A DNA stretch of 64,000 nucleotides from Amycolatopsis cihanbeyliensis (GCF_006715045.1 NZ_VFML01000001.1:744001-808000); one strand, 5' to 3'; shown: positions 7,651-16,282, numbered from the stretch's first letter. Notes: generated by a model from the letters alone, not told the origin. Numbers and translations are program-made.

Positions 7651-8610
7651 CTACCCGGAGGCCACGGCACCGGAGCCGCGGGGCGCCGGCTGCTGGTGGC
7701 GTTGCCTCGCCAGGGCCGGCGTGGTTGTCTCCTCCCGCTCCGGCGACCCGGCCAGCAGATGCTGCCGCAGCGCCCGATGTGTGGCCGGCAACGTGCCGGC
7801 CAGCACGGCGAGTTTCGCCCGCGGGGAGCGCGCGGCGCGCACCGCCGCGAGCGCGGCCGGTCGGATCGCCGCGTCCAGCACGACCGGCTGGTCGAAACCG
7901 CCGAGGCGGCGCATCCACTTCGGCAGGGTGGCGATGGTGGCCGGTGCCATCAGCCTGCTGACCGCCCACAACCTGGCCTTGCCCTGCGCGCGGGGCGTGC
8001 GCAGCAGGTAATGCATGGCCTCGTGCGCGCGTTCCGAACTGCACAGCCGGGGGCGCACGGCGGCGAAATACTCCCGCACCTGCTCCCTGGACCGTGGCAC
8101 GTCGGCGGCCTTGCAGGTCTGCAGCTCGGCGGCGACGGCGGACTCCGCCCAGTACCGGGCTTCCTCCTCGGCGGGCAGTGGGCCCGGCCCGTATCGCTCG
8201 TAGCACTTGAGCACCGAATGCCATCCGGTGACGTGAATCCACAGCTGCGCAGCGGGATTGTTCGCGCTGTAGCGCCTGCCGCTGATCGGCTCGATGCCGG
8301 TGGCCTGCGCGTGCACCTTCATCAGGAACTCGGACGCCTCGATCGCGGTGCGCCCGTCGGCGACGGCGACGGCGAGGAAGTACGCCAGCGTGCGGTCGAG
8401 CCGCCCGGCCGGATCCCGGTAGATGCCGCGCATGTCGGCGACCGCGGCGGTCAGGAACGGGTCGAAGTGCTCGAGCACGACGGAACGTTGGAAGCCGATC
8501 AACGCCGTCGGGCTGGTCCAGACCTTCCAGGTCGGCGAGCCGGGCCCGAAGAATCCGTTGTCTTCCGGTCGCGGCAGCGCCGCCCGCACCGGGGCTGTCC
8601 GAGACGCCAT
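7651..8610 (-). CDS. Oxygenase MpaB family / DUF2236 protein
   Basis: The 319-residue protein belongs to the DUF2236 family, which includes latex-clearing protein-like b-type haem enzymes and MpaB. Typical segments are the helix around FLMKVHAQATG, AQLWIHVTGWHSVLKCYERYG and the C-terminal AHEAMHYLL region, rich in His and aromatic residues. The start is ATG 8610, 6 nt from AGGAG; the GTG just upstream would be too close to the Shine-Dalgarno. It lies 30 bp downstream of an acyl-CoA dehydrogenase gene on the same strand, presumably one operon under the divergent TetR regulator. The substrate is unknown; a role in oxidising a hydrophobic compound is inference. Confidence 0.82.
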   Translation of the reverse strand: MASRTAPVRAALPRPEDNGFFGPGSPTWKVWTSPTALIGFQRSVVLEHFDPFLTAAVADMRGIYRDPAGRLDRTLAYFLAVAVADGRTAIEASEFLMKVHAQATGIEPISGRRYSANNPAAQLWIHVTGWHSVLKCYERYGPGPLPAEEEARYWAESAVAAELQTCKAADVPRSREQVREYFAAVRPRLCSSERAHEAMHYLLRTPRAQGKARLWAVSRLMAPATIATLPKWMRRLGGFDQPVVLDAAIRPAALAAVRAARSPRAKLAVLAGTLPATHRALRQHLLAGSPEREETTTPALARQRHQQPAPRGSGAVASG

Positions 8611-8640
8611 CACCTGCTCCTTTGCTCGGGGACGTACCGA

Positions 8641-10350
8641 TCAGGGTTTCATCTCGTAGCTTCCGTCCAGGGCCAGCACCTGCCGCCACACACCGTCGAA
8701 CGCGGCGTCGTCGCGGACCGGCTTGCGGATCACCGACACCGCCCACCGTTGCTGCGCCGGCGTCGAGTCGCGCCGGCCGTGCAGCTCGACCGCGTGCGCC
8801 GAGAAGTCGCGCACCAGCACGTCGAACACCGCGCCGAGCAGGTCGCCACCGACCCCGGTCAGCTCGGCCTGCTCGAGGATCAGCTGGCCGTAGACGATCA
8901 GGGTGAACAGCTCGCCGATGGTGAGGGAGGTGTCCAGGTCGCCCTGCTGCTCGCTGCTGAGCAGTTCGGCGAACGCGTTCGCCTGCTCGGTGAACACGGC
9001 GACGTTCGGCAGGTGCGCGTACCGCGCGTAGGTGTCCCGCCAGTCGTGGAACCGGACCTTGCTCAACCCACGCGCGGCGCCCTGCCGGAACAGGAACTCG
9101 TCATCGGCCGGGTCGGTCCGGGTGCCCACCGCCGGGTACTCCCCCGGCCGGAACAGGTAGGCAGGCATGAACTTGTTGATCAGCGCGAGGTTGACCGCCA
9201 CCGTGCCCTCCAGCTTGGGCAGGCCACCCGCATCCATCTTGGCGATCGGCAGGTAGTTGTCCGCCTCGAAGCCCCTGGCCGCGACGATCTCACCAAGCAG
9301 GGCCAGCACGGTCTCCGCCTCGGTGGTCACCTTCATCTTGGTGATCGGGTTGTACAGCAGGTAGCGCCGGTCCTCCGGGCCCGCGCTGCGGAAGTAGTCC
9401 ACCGCCCGGTCGGCGAACAGTCGCATCCCCGCCAGCCGCGCGTAGGCGTCGACGAACTGCCTGCGCACGTGCGGGAAGTCGGTGACCGGATTGCCGTACA
9501 GCACCCGGTTGTGCGCGTGCGTGATCGCCTCGTACAGCCCGTGGGTCGCCATCCCGATCCCGGCGAAGCACAGGTTGAACTTGCCGATGTTCACCGTGTT
9601 CAGCGCCGCGGAGAACGCCTCCTCGCCGGTGTGCAGGATGTCCTCGGCCCGCACCGGGTAGTCCTCCAGCCGGAACTCGGCCACGTACATCTGTGAGGGC
9701 ACCACGTTCTTCACCAGATGGTAGTTCGGGTGCCTGGAGTCGGCGTAGAAGAACACGTACTGGTCCGCGCCCTGCACACCGGCGATCCGGCCGAACACCG
9801 ACACCGTCCCCGCGCAGTTGCCGTTGCCGATGTAGTACTTGCCCCCGGTCGCGGTGTACCCGCCCGCGCCATCCGGGGTGAGCACCATGTCCGTGGCGTA
9901 GATGTCCGCCCCGTGGTCCCGCTCGGACAGGCCGAACGCCGCCACACCGCCGGCGTCCAGGGCCGCGGCCGCCCGCTCCCGCGCGGCCGCGTTCTCGCTC
10001 TGCCACACCGGACCGAGGCCCAGCACGGTGACCTGCCAGGGGTACCAGTAGTTCAAGCCGTAGAACCCCAGTATCTCGGACAGGGCGGCGATCCGGGCGG
10101 TGTCCCAGCGCTTGTCCGGCGCCGTACCGGCCTCGCCCGCCGGGGTCAGGAAGGTGGCGAACAACCCCTCGGCCGCCGCGAACTCGAGGAAGTCCGCGTA
10201 GAACACCTTGGCGTGGTAGTCCCCGACCAGCTTGCGCTTGCCGCGGGCCTCGAACCAGTCGATCGTCGCGCGCAGCAGGCGCCTGGTCTCCTGATCGAAG
10301 TACCGCGGGTCGTACCGGTTCGGATCCAGCAACAGCGACCGTGCCTCCAC
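8641..10350 (-). CDS. Acyl-CoA dehydrogenase family protein, long form (569 aa)
   Basis: An acyl-CoA dehydrogenase fold is recognisable from GVAAFGLSERDHGAD, the TGGKYYIGNGNCAG flavin-binding strand region, the central helical part (FAGIGMATHGLYEAITHAHNRVLYG) and a C-terminal extension beyond the usual 380 residues, closer in size to acyl-CoA oxidases. It would use FAD to introduce a double bond in an acyl thioester. The start is GTG 10350, 5 nt after a GGAGG-like site; the frame is open further upstream but runs into the operator region. It probably forms an operon with the DUF2236 gene. It is divergent from a TetR gene with paired operator sites between them. Confidence 0.85.
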   Translation of the reverse strand: MEARSLLLDPNRYDPRYFDQETRRLLRATIDWFEARGKRKLVGDYHAKVFYADFLEFAAAEGLFATFLTPAGEAGTAPDKRWDTARIAALSEILGFYGLNYWYPWQVTVLGLGPVWQSENAAARERAAAALDAGGVAAFGLSERDHGADIYATDMVLTPDGAGGYTATGGKYYIGNGNCAGTVSVFGRIAGVQGADQYVFFYADSRHPNYHLVKNVVPSQMYVAEFRLEDYPVRAEDILHTGEEAFSAALNTVNIGKFNLCFAGIGMATHGLYEAITHAHNRVLYGNPVTDFPHVRRQFVDAYARLAGMRLFADRAVDYFRSAGPEDRRYLLYNPITKMKVTTEAETVLALLGEIVAARGFEADNYLPIAKMDAGGLPKLEGTVAVNLALINKFMPAYLFRPGEYPAVGTRTDPADDEFLFRQGAARGLSKVRFHDWRDTYARYAHLPNVAVFTEQANAFAELLSSEQQGDLDTSLTIGELFTLIVYGQLILEQAELTGVGGDLLGAVFDVLVRDFSAHAVELHGRRDSTPAQQRWAVSVIRKPVRDDAAFDGVWRQVLALDGSYEMKP

Positions 10351-10372
10351 CTGCGCCTCCACCCATAAATTA

Positions 10373-10407
10373 CTACTGCCTAGTAGCAATATTCTACTGT
10401 AGGGTAG
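10373..10407. promoter_or_regulatory. Twin TetR operator between the acyl-CoA dehydrogenase and tetR genes
   Basis: Two related palindromes sit in tandem: CTACTGCCTAGTAG (10373-10386) and CTACTGTAGGGTAG (10394-10407). Their centres are 21 bp apart, two helical turns, on an AT-rich island in the divergent gap. This arrangement suits cooperative binding of two TetR dimers that would shut off both promoters. Confidence 0.65.
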
Positions 10408-10433
10408 TTTTGTCCAGTGGGAGGCGAGGAGAT

Positions 10434-11081
10434 GTGACGGCGACAACCGGCAGCGGGCGCAAGCGCCGCGCGTACGCCCCGCGGGTGCCCGTGGAGCAGC
10501 GCCGCACCGAGCTGCTCGACGCCGCCCTGCACCTGGTGGTCACCCGCGGGCATCCGGCGGCGACCATGGACGCCGTGGCCGAGCAGGCCGGGGTGACCAA
10601 GCCCGTGGTCTACGGCGTGTTCACCGGCCGGGCCGAGTTGCTGGCCACCCTGTTGCGGCGGGAACAGGGCCAGGCGTTGCGGCAGCTGCGCGCCCTCCTG
10701 CCGGCCCGGCTGGACCAACGGCTGGCCGAAGACCCCGGTGCGCTGATCACGGAGGTGCTCGAGGAGTTCCTGCGCGCCGTGCGGGAGGCGCCCAACCGCT
10801 GGTACTGCGTGGTCATGCCGATGCCGGACATGCCCACCGAGCTGCACCGGGCCAGGGAGCACGCGAGGAACCTGGCGCTGCGCGGCGCGGAAGGCATCGC
10901 CCGCAGGCTGCTGCGGACCGTGGACGCCCCGCCGGGGCTCGCCCCGGACATCCTCGCGCACACCGTGGTCACCCTGTTCGAGACGGCCGCACGCCTCGTG
11001 CTGACCGAACCGGATCGCTTCCGACCCGAGCGGTTCGGCGCCGCGATCCGCGCCGCGATCGAGCTGGCCGACCGGCCGTGA
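10434..11081 (+). CDS. TetR/AcrR-family repressor
   Basis: The 215-residue protein has the TetR N-terminal helix-turn-helix: RRTELLDAALHLVVTRG, then TMDAVAEQAGVTKPVVYGVFTGRAELL. Its helical C-terminal ligand domain has no obvious family. The basic start VTATTGSGRKRRAYAPRVP precedes the HTH. GTG 10434 was chosen because GAGGCGAGGA lies just upstream; codons before it overlap the operator. It should control itself and the divergent acyl-CoA dehydrogenase/DUF2236 operon, with a lipid or acyl-CoA-like inducer as the natural guess. Confidence 0.88.
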   Translation: MTATTGSGRKRRAYAPRVPVEQRRTELLDAALHLVVTRGHPAATMDAVAEQAGVTKPVVYGVFTGRAELLATLLRREQGQALRQLRALLPARLDQRLAEDPGALITEVLEEFLRAVREAPNRWYCVVMPMPDMPTELHRAREHARNLALRGAEGIARRLLRTVDAPPGLAPDILAHTVVTLFETAARLVLTEPDRFRPERFGAAIRAAIELADRP

Positions 11082-11226
11082 CCCCGGGCGCGGCCATCGT
11101 CGGGGATTGCCGGACTCACCCAGTCCGGGTTTGCCATAATTCCCGACGGAGCACGCGGTCGCCGGTGGGGAGCCACGGTGCCGCGCGGCTCCGGCCTGAC
11201 TTCGGCGACTTCCCGAAAGGAATGCA

Positions 11227-13140
11227 GTGGACACGCAGTTCGAAACGCTCGAGTTCCAGGCAGAGGCGCGTCAGCTCCTGCAGTTGATGGTCCATTCGAT
11301 CTACTCGAACAAGGACATATTCCTGCGGGAGCTCGTCTCGAACGCATCGGACGCGCTGGACAAGCTGCGGCTGGAGGCATTCCGGGACAAGGATCTCGAG
11401 GTCGACACCGATGACCTGCACATCGACCTGGAGATCGACACCGACCAGCGCACGCTCACCGTGCGCGACAACGGTATCGGGATGTCCCGGGACGAGGTGG
11501 TGACCCTGATCGGCACCATCGCCAAGTCCGGAACGGCCGAACTGCTGCGCAAGCTGAAGGAGGCGCAGGATTCCACCGCCTCGCAGGAACTGATCGGGCA
11601 GTTCGGGGTCGGCTTCTACTCCAGCTTCATGGTGGCCGAGAAGGTCACCCTGCTGACCCGGCGGGCCGGGGAGAGCCAGGCCACCCGCTGGGAGTCCGCG
11701 GGGGAAGGCACCTACACCATCGAGACGCTGGACGAGGCTCCGCAGGGCACCGCGGTCACCCTGCACCTCAAGCCGGAGGACACCGACGACCAGCTGTTCG
11801 ACTACACGAACACGCAGAAGGTCATGGGGATCGTCCAGCGGTACTCCGACTTCATCACCTGGCCGATCCGGATGGCCGTGGACCGGCCGGACGGCGAGGG
11901 CGGCACGAAGCGCGAGGTCGAGACCGTCAACTCGATGAAGGCGCTCTGGGCACGGCCGAAGGACGAGGCAAGCGAGGAGGAGTACAAGGAGTTCTACAAG
12001 CACATCAGCCACGACTGGACCGACCCGCTGGAAACCGTCCAGCTGCGGGCCGAGGGCACCTTCGAGTACCAGGCGCTGCTGTTCATCCCCGCGCACGCCC
12101 CGCTGGACCTGTTCATGCGGGAACGCAAGCGTGGGGTGCAGCTGTACGTGAAGCGGGTCTTCATCATGGACGACTGCGAGGCGCTCATCCCGGAGTACCT
12201 GCGCTTCGTCAAGGGCGTGGTGGACGCCCAGGACCTCTCGCTGAACGTCTCGCGGGAGATCCTGCAGCAGGACCGGCAGATCCAGCTGATCCGCAAGCGG
12301 CTGGTGAAGAAGGTGCTGTCCACGGTGAAGACGATGATGACCGAGGACACCGACCGCTACCGCACCTTCTGGAAGGAGTTCGGCGCCGCCGTCAAGGAAG
12401 GCCTGGTCGGCGATCCGGAAAACCAGGAAACGATCCTGGACATCGCGTCCTTCGCCTCCACGCACGACGCCGAGCAGCCGACCACGCTGCGCGAGTACAT
12501 CGAGCGGATGAAGGAGGGCCAGGAGCACATCTACTACCTGACCGGCGCCTCCCGGTCGGCGGTCGAGAACTCGCCGCACATGGAGGCGTTCACCGCCAAG
12601 GGCTACGAGGTGCTGATCCTGGCCGACCCGATCGACGAGATGTGGGTCGAGTCGGTGAACGGGTTCGAGGGCAAGCAGTTCCAGTCGATCGCCAAGGGCC
12701 AGGTGGACCTGGACACCGAGGAGGAGAAGAAGACCTCGGAGTCCGAGCGGGACCAGCAGCAGCAGGACTTCGCCGAGCTGCTCTCCTGGATGACGACCTC
12801 ATTGCAGGACACCGTGAAGGAGGTGCGGCTGTCCGCGCGGCTGACCACCTCCCCCGCCTGCATCGTCGGCGACGCGCACGACGTCACGCCCACCCTGGAG
12901 AAGATGTATCGCGCGATGGGGCAGGAGGTGCCGCAGATCAAGCGCATCCTGGAGATCAACCCGGAGCACCCGCTGGTGGCCGGGCTGCGCAAGGCGCACG
13001 CCGAGCACGCGGACGACCCCACGCTGGGCGAGACGGCCGAGCTGCTGTACGGCATGGCGTTGCTGGCCGAGGGTGGCGAGCTGAGTGACCCGCCGCGGTT
13101 CACCCGGCTGCTGGCCGACCGGCTGGCGAGTTCCCTGTGA
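11227..13140 (+). CDS. htpG: Molecular chaperone HtpG (Hsp90)
   Basis: The protein has 637 residues, the usual HtpG length. The N-terminal GHKL ATPase domain shows [29 protein letters not shown] and the [13 protein letters not shown] lid/glycine motif. The middle domain with [18 protein letters not shown] and the C-terminal dimerisation domain are complete. It acts as a cytosolic ATP-dependent chaperone of stress-sensitive proteins. The GTG start at 11227 follows a GAAAGGAA Shine-Dalgarno. I see no HspR or HrcA operator in the 145 bp upstream. The gene ends at a very strong hairpin. Confidence 0.97.
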
Positions 13141-13960
13141 CCTGATCCCGCACCGGTTGGGCACGCCGGGTGGCGTGCCCAACCGGCCGCTCGGCGAACC
13201 ACTCCCGCCCGAGCAGCAGGGCGAACACCGGTACCGGCAGCCGGGTCAGCACCCGGAACAGGCGTGCCGCCCTTCCACCGCCGGACACCTGGGACCGGTG
13301 CGCGGCCAGCGCGGCGCTTGTACCGCGCGAACCGGCGGACGTCCGGTCGATGCGTGATCTCGGAGCGGGGCGTGCCCGCGCCGTGCATGGTGCGTGCGTC
13401 GTACCTGCTCAGCAGCCGCAGGCTGCGCAGCACGGTGAACCAGCACATGATCGGCTCCCGTGGCACCGTCGCCTCGAGCAGCCGGGGCGTGCCGGCCAGC
13501 TGGCGGCCCGCGCGCCGACCTCGTGCACCCGCACGTGATCGCGGTGCCCGTACCCACCCTGCGGGTCGTAGCTCAGCAGGATGTCGGCCCGCTCCGCACG
13601 GAGCAGGGCGGCCAGCCGGCCCGCGGCCTCCTCGGGATCGGCACGGACGAACCGGGCCCGGTCCGGCGGGTCCGGATACAGCACCGGCCCGTGCCCGCTG
13701 TCGGCGTACCCGAGATGGACCACGCTGGCGACGCCCAGCACCGCGGCGGCCGCGTCCAGCTCGTCCAGCCGGGCCCGCCCACTCGCGCCGGTGGCCTCGC
13801 CCACGACCCCGTCACAGGCCACGACGAGCACCACCCGATGTCCCTGGGCCGCCAGCAGCGCCGACGTCCCGCCGGTGAGCAACACCTCGTCGTCCGGGTG
13901 CGCGTGAAACGCCAGGACCGTCCCCACAACGGTATCCTGCCACGTCCCGAACCAGCTCAC
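13100..13960 (-). pseudogene. PIG-L/LmbE-type deacetylase with two compensating frameshifts
   Basis: From the frame start at 13960 the protein reads AFHAHPDDEVLLTGG, the zinc-binding AHPDDE signature, and later GGYGHRDHVRVH with the second metal histidine pair. After HEVGARAA the frame breaks. Adding one base near 13501 gives ELAGTPRLLEATVPREPI in the next frame, which continues to RRFARYKR. A second break near 13318 (one base too many) leads to ALAAHRSQVSGGGRAARL and the C-terminus. The family removes N-acetyl groups from sugars, as in MshB and Mca of mycothiol metabolism. Two opposite single-base changes suggest sequence error or a decaying gene. It lies 29 bp downstream of a Ddn-hemerythrin gene. 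Confidence 0.82.
13153..13186. terminator. Bidirectional-type terminator after htpG
   Basis: CCGGTTGGGCACGCC (13153-13167) pairs perfectly with GGCGTGCCCAACCGG (13172-13186) around a GGGT loop: 15 bp with a 4-nt loop, 12 bp after the htpG stop. The convergent deacetylase frame reads through it at its extreme C-terminus. Confidence 0.85.
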
Positions 13961-13989
13961 GCGCAGGTGTTTGCCGTCCCCGGGCGGCG

Positions 13990-14916
13990 TCAGCCCACGT
14001 CCGGGGCGGGTCCGAGCGCGTTGAGCGCGGTGACCACCGTCTTCTCCTCGTAGGCGAAATGGGCCTCCAGGTCGGCGGCCAGGCGGTCCAGCTCGTCCCG
14101 CAGCCGGACCGGGTCGTCCTCGCCGGGGACGTGGTCCTCGACGAGTCGCCGGATCTCGGCCTGCAGCCGGGCCACGGTCTCGTGCTCGGCCGCGAGCTCG
14201 GTCAACGCCGGGGCCAGCGCGGGAAAGCGCTGCGCCAGCATGGGGAACGCGCCCCGGTCCTCACCGGTGTGATGCTCGACGAGGGCGCCGCAGAACTCCC
14301 GGCAGTGGGCACGCAGTTGCTGTCCGAGGTCCGGGGTTGCCGGTTCCGCCGGGTCGGCGCCACCGTACGACGGCCGGTCGACCTGGCGCCGCAGCTCGGC
14401 GAGCTCGGCGCGTAGCCATTCGTGCCCCTCCACCAGGAAGTCGCCCAACCCCCGGGCCCGGTCGGCCCCGGTCTCCACCCGGTGCAGGGTCACCACCGGA
14501 ATCACCCTGGTGGTCCGCGCCTGGTACTCGCCGAACCCGGGCTCGGCCTCGACGATCCCGGCGAACAGCTCGTCGCGTTCCTGGCCCTGGGGGACGGCGG
14601 CCATGGCCTGGTAGGTCTCGGTTCCGGTCTCGACGGTGACCATCGGGTTCTTCCGGATGTTGTGGTACCAGGCCGGATTCCTCGGCGCGCCCATCGCCGA
14701 GGCCACGACGACGGGCTGCCCTTCGATCTCCAGGTATCCGAGCGGGGTCGTGCGCCGCAGGCCGCTCCTGGCACCGACGGTGGTCAGCAGCACGAGGGTG
14801 GAACCCTCGAACATCCCGCCGACCTTGCCGCCGTTGTTCCGGAACTCGGCGATCACCTGCCGCTGGAACTCGGTGAAATCGAAATCCTGGGTCGCTGTTG
14901 ATTGCTCTTCGGTCAT
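13990..14916 (-). CDS. Ddn-like F420-dependent nitroreductase domain fused to a hemerythrin domain
   Basis: Residues about 1-140 match the deazaflavin-dependent nitroreductase (Ddn/DUF385) split-barrel: GGMFEGSTLVLLTTVGARSG, TPLGYLEIEGQPVVVAS, PAWYHNIRKNPMVTVE. After a charged linker, residues about 190-300 form a hemerythrin HHE four-helix bundle with the expected metal-ligand pattern: H in LRAHCREFCG, HH and E in LVEHHTGEDRGAFP, H in LAAEHETVARL, and H with E in LEAHFAYEEKTV. The first domain would reduce quinones or nitro compounds using F420H2 at the membrane. The second would bind di-iron and O2 or NO. The start is ATG 14916 after GGAAAGGACCAC. A possible structured leader lies upstream. 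Confidence 0.85.
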   Translation of the reverse strand: MTEEQSTATQDFDFTEFQRQVIAEFRNNGGKVGGMFEGSTLVLLTTVGARSGLRRTTPLGYLEIEGQPVVVASAMGAPRNPAWYHNIRKNPMVTVETGTETYQAMAAVPQGQERDELFAGIVEAEPGFGEYQARTTRVIPVVTLHRVETGADRARGLGDFLVEGHEWLRAELAELRRQVDRPSYGGADPAEPATPDLGQQLRAHCREFCGALVEHHTGEDRGAFPMLAQRFPALAPALTELAAEHETVARLQAEIRRLVEDHVPGEDDPVRLRDELDRLAADLEAHFAYEEKTVVTALNALGPAPDVG

Positions 14917-14992
14917 GTGGTCCTTTCCAGATCAGTGTGGATCGGAGGAACGGACGCCACCATGAGCGGACACGAGAAAACCCCGCAGGCCA

Positions 14993-15113
14993 TACGTGTA
15001 GAGGGAGAACGCACTACCTCGGTAAGAGGCTGCCCTCAACAGAAGGTTGCCAGAACGGGAGGCGGAAACATGCCGCACTCCGGTGGCAAAGAGAAAGTCA
15101 GTACCTCCACGTA
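14993..15113. ncRNA. Candidate structured RNA element, class not recognised
   Basis: A nested set of pairings fills this gap. The closing stem P1 is TACGTG (14993-14998) plus GAGG (15001-15004) with CCTC (15104-15107) plus CACGTA (15108-15113). P2 is CCTC/GAGG with a GGTAA loop (15017-15029). P3, TTGCC (15047-15051) with GGCAA (15085-15089), encloses P4, GGAGGCGG (15058-15065) with CCGC-A-CTCC (15073-15081). The base composition is less GC-biased than the surroundings. A promoter for the rightward gene lies beyond the element (15204-15232). It therefore fits best as the 5' leader of the leftward Ddn-hemerythrin gene, 76 nt from its ATG. The orientation is unproven. Confidence 0.5.
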
Positions 15114-15203
15114 TAGGCCCATCCGGGGCTCAGGCCCAGGCTAACAGATTGTCGAACCGGGCGTCGAGCGCAGCCGCACACCCATGGCAGGGCGGATTCT
15201 TGA

Positions 15204-15232
15204 TTGACACCGGTACGCGGGCTCACTAGCGT
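15204..15232 (+). promoter_or_regulatory. Sigma-70-like promoter for the leader peptide and FAH gene
   Basis: TTGACA (15204-15209) and TAGCGT (15227-15232) are separated by exactly 17 bp. The -35 is perfect and the -10 keeps TA...T. Transcription would begin near 15239, just before the GGGAGG Shine-Dalgarno of the leader ORF. Confidence 0.6.
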
Positions 15233-15266
15233 GCCAGCGCATACTCGATCGGCGAGGGAGGTAGGC

Positions 15267-15323
15267 ATGCGGGTCGTCGCGCGCCTGCCCGCCACCCGCC
15301 GGGAACGGCGCCGGCACCGATGA
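15267..15323 (+). CDS. 18-residue arginine-rich leader peptide overlapping the FAH gene
   Basis: ATG 15267 follows an excellent Shine-Dalgarno (GGGAGGTAGGC) and opens an 18-codon frame, MRVVARLPATRRERRRHR, ending at TGA 15321-15323. That stop overlaps the ATG of the hydrolase gene (ATGA). The hydrolase itself has no clear Shine-Dalgarno, so it is probably translated only by coupling to this leader. Seven of the last nine residues are Arg or His, which would make ribosomes pause if charged Arg-tRNA is scarce. Attenuation by arginine is speculation. Confidence 0.6.
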   Translation: MRVVARLPATRRERRRHR

Positions 15324-16282
15324 AGCTCGCGACCTTCCTTACCGCGGCCGGTGTGACCCGGTTCGGTGCCGTACGGGACGACAGGGTCGTGGCGTTCACC
15401 GACCTCGCCCCGCGGGCACGCGGACTGGGGTCGGTCGAGAAGTACCTCGCCGGGCTGCCCGCCACGTTCCAGCGGGCGCTGGACCTGCTGGAGGCCCACC
15501 CCGGCGCGCGGGGCACGCCGGTATCACAAGTGCGTTTCCTGCCCGCCGTGCCACGACCGGCCGCGTTGCTGGACTGCGCGCTGTCCCCGCGCCACCTGCG
15601 CTCCTCGACCGAGGTGCTGCTGCGGCACGCACTGCCGTGGCGGTTGGGCCGGCTGCTCGGCCCGGTCGCCGGTTCCCTGGTCGGCAGGCCGCGCACCGGG
15701 GTGCGGTACTACAAGGGCAATCACCACTCGATCATCGGCGACCAGGACACCATCGCCTGGCCGGACTACACCGCCTACCTCGATATCGAGCCCGAGCTCG
15801 CGCTGGTCACCGGTGCGGCGCAGGAGCTCGCCGGATACCTCATCTACAACGACGCCTCCGCACGGGATGTGCAACTGCCCGAGATGTTCTTCACCGGGCC
15901 GACCAGCTCCAAGGACTTCGACGACGGCAACGGCCTCGGACCGTTCCTGGTCACCCCGGACGAGGTACCGGAACCACTCGGCCTCGCCACCACCGTGGAC
16001 TTCCCCGGCCGGCCCACCTGGCGCGGCAGCACCGCCGAGTACACCCACCATCCCACCGAGGTGCTCACGCAGATCGCCGCGCGCCGCACCCTGCCGGCGG
16101 GCACGGTCATCGGCATGGGAACCGTCCCGGGATGCTGCGGGCTGGACCGCGACGAGTGGCTCACCCCCGGCGAGCAGGTCACCATCCGCATCGACCGGCT
16201 CGGCACCCTGCGGCAGTACGTTGGCACCCCCGCCGGCACGCCGAGCACGCGCTGGAGCCCGCGCACCTCGCTCGGCTGCTGA
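15320..16282 (+). CDS. Fumarylacetoacetate hydrolase (FAH) family protein
   Basis: The 320-residue protein has the FAH C-terminal catalytic fold: YYKGNHHSIIGDQDTI, then the metal ligands in AYLDIEPELALVTG (D-x-E-x-E), YLIYNDASARDVQ, and the strand TSSKDFDDGNGLGPFLVTPDE. The C-terminal PGEQVTIRIDRLGTL is typical. The family cleaves C-C bonds or decarboxylates oxo acids in aromatic and sugar-acid degradation, with a divalent metal. The substrate cannot be predicted, because no pathway genes flank it. The start at ATG 15320 overlaps the stop of the short leader ORF, implying translational coupling. Confidence 0.87.
   Translation: MKLATFLTAAGVTRFGAVRDDRVVAFTDLAPRARGLGSVEKYLAGLPATFQRALDLLEAHPGARGTPVSQVRFLPAVPRPAALLDCALSPRHLRSSTEVLLRHALPWRLGRLLGPVAGSLVGRPRTGVRYYKGNHHSIIGDQDTIAWPDYTAYLDIEPELALVTGAAQELAGYLIYNDASARDVQLPEMFFTGPTSSKDFDDGNGLGPFLVTPDEVPEPLGLATTVDFPGRPTWRGSTAEYTHHPTEVLTQIAARRTLPAGTVIGMGTVPGCCGLDRDEWLTPGEQVTIRIDRLGTLRQYVGTPAGTPSTRWSPRTSLGC

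Noticed and set aside
14985-15120. Possible M-box (magnesium) riboswitch because of GGTAAGAGGCTGCC
   Set aside because: The element is too short for an M-box and lacks the later conserved loops; no Mg transporter follows. Kept only as an unassigned RNA candidate.
14962-15144. Rightward 60-codon ORF starting MSGHEKTPQ across the RNA candidate
   Set aside because: Its codon use does not follow the strong third-position GC bias, the Shine-Dalgarno spacing is too long, and the region pairs well as RNA.
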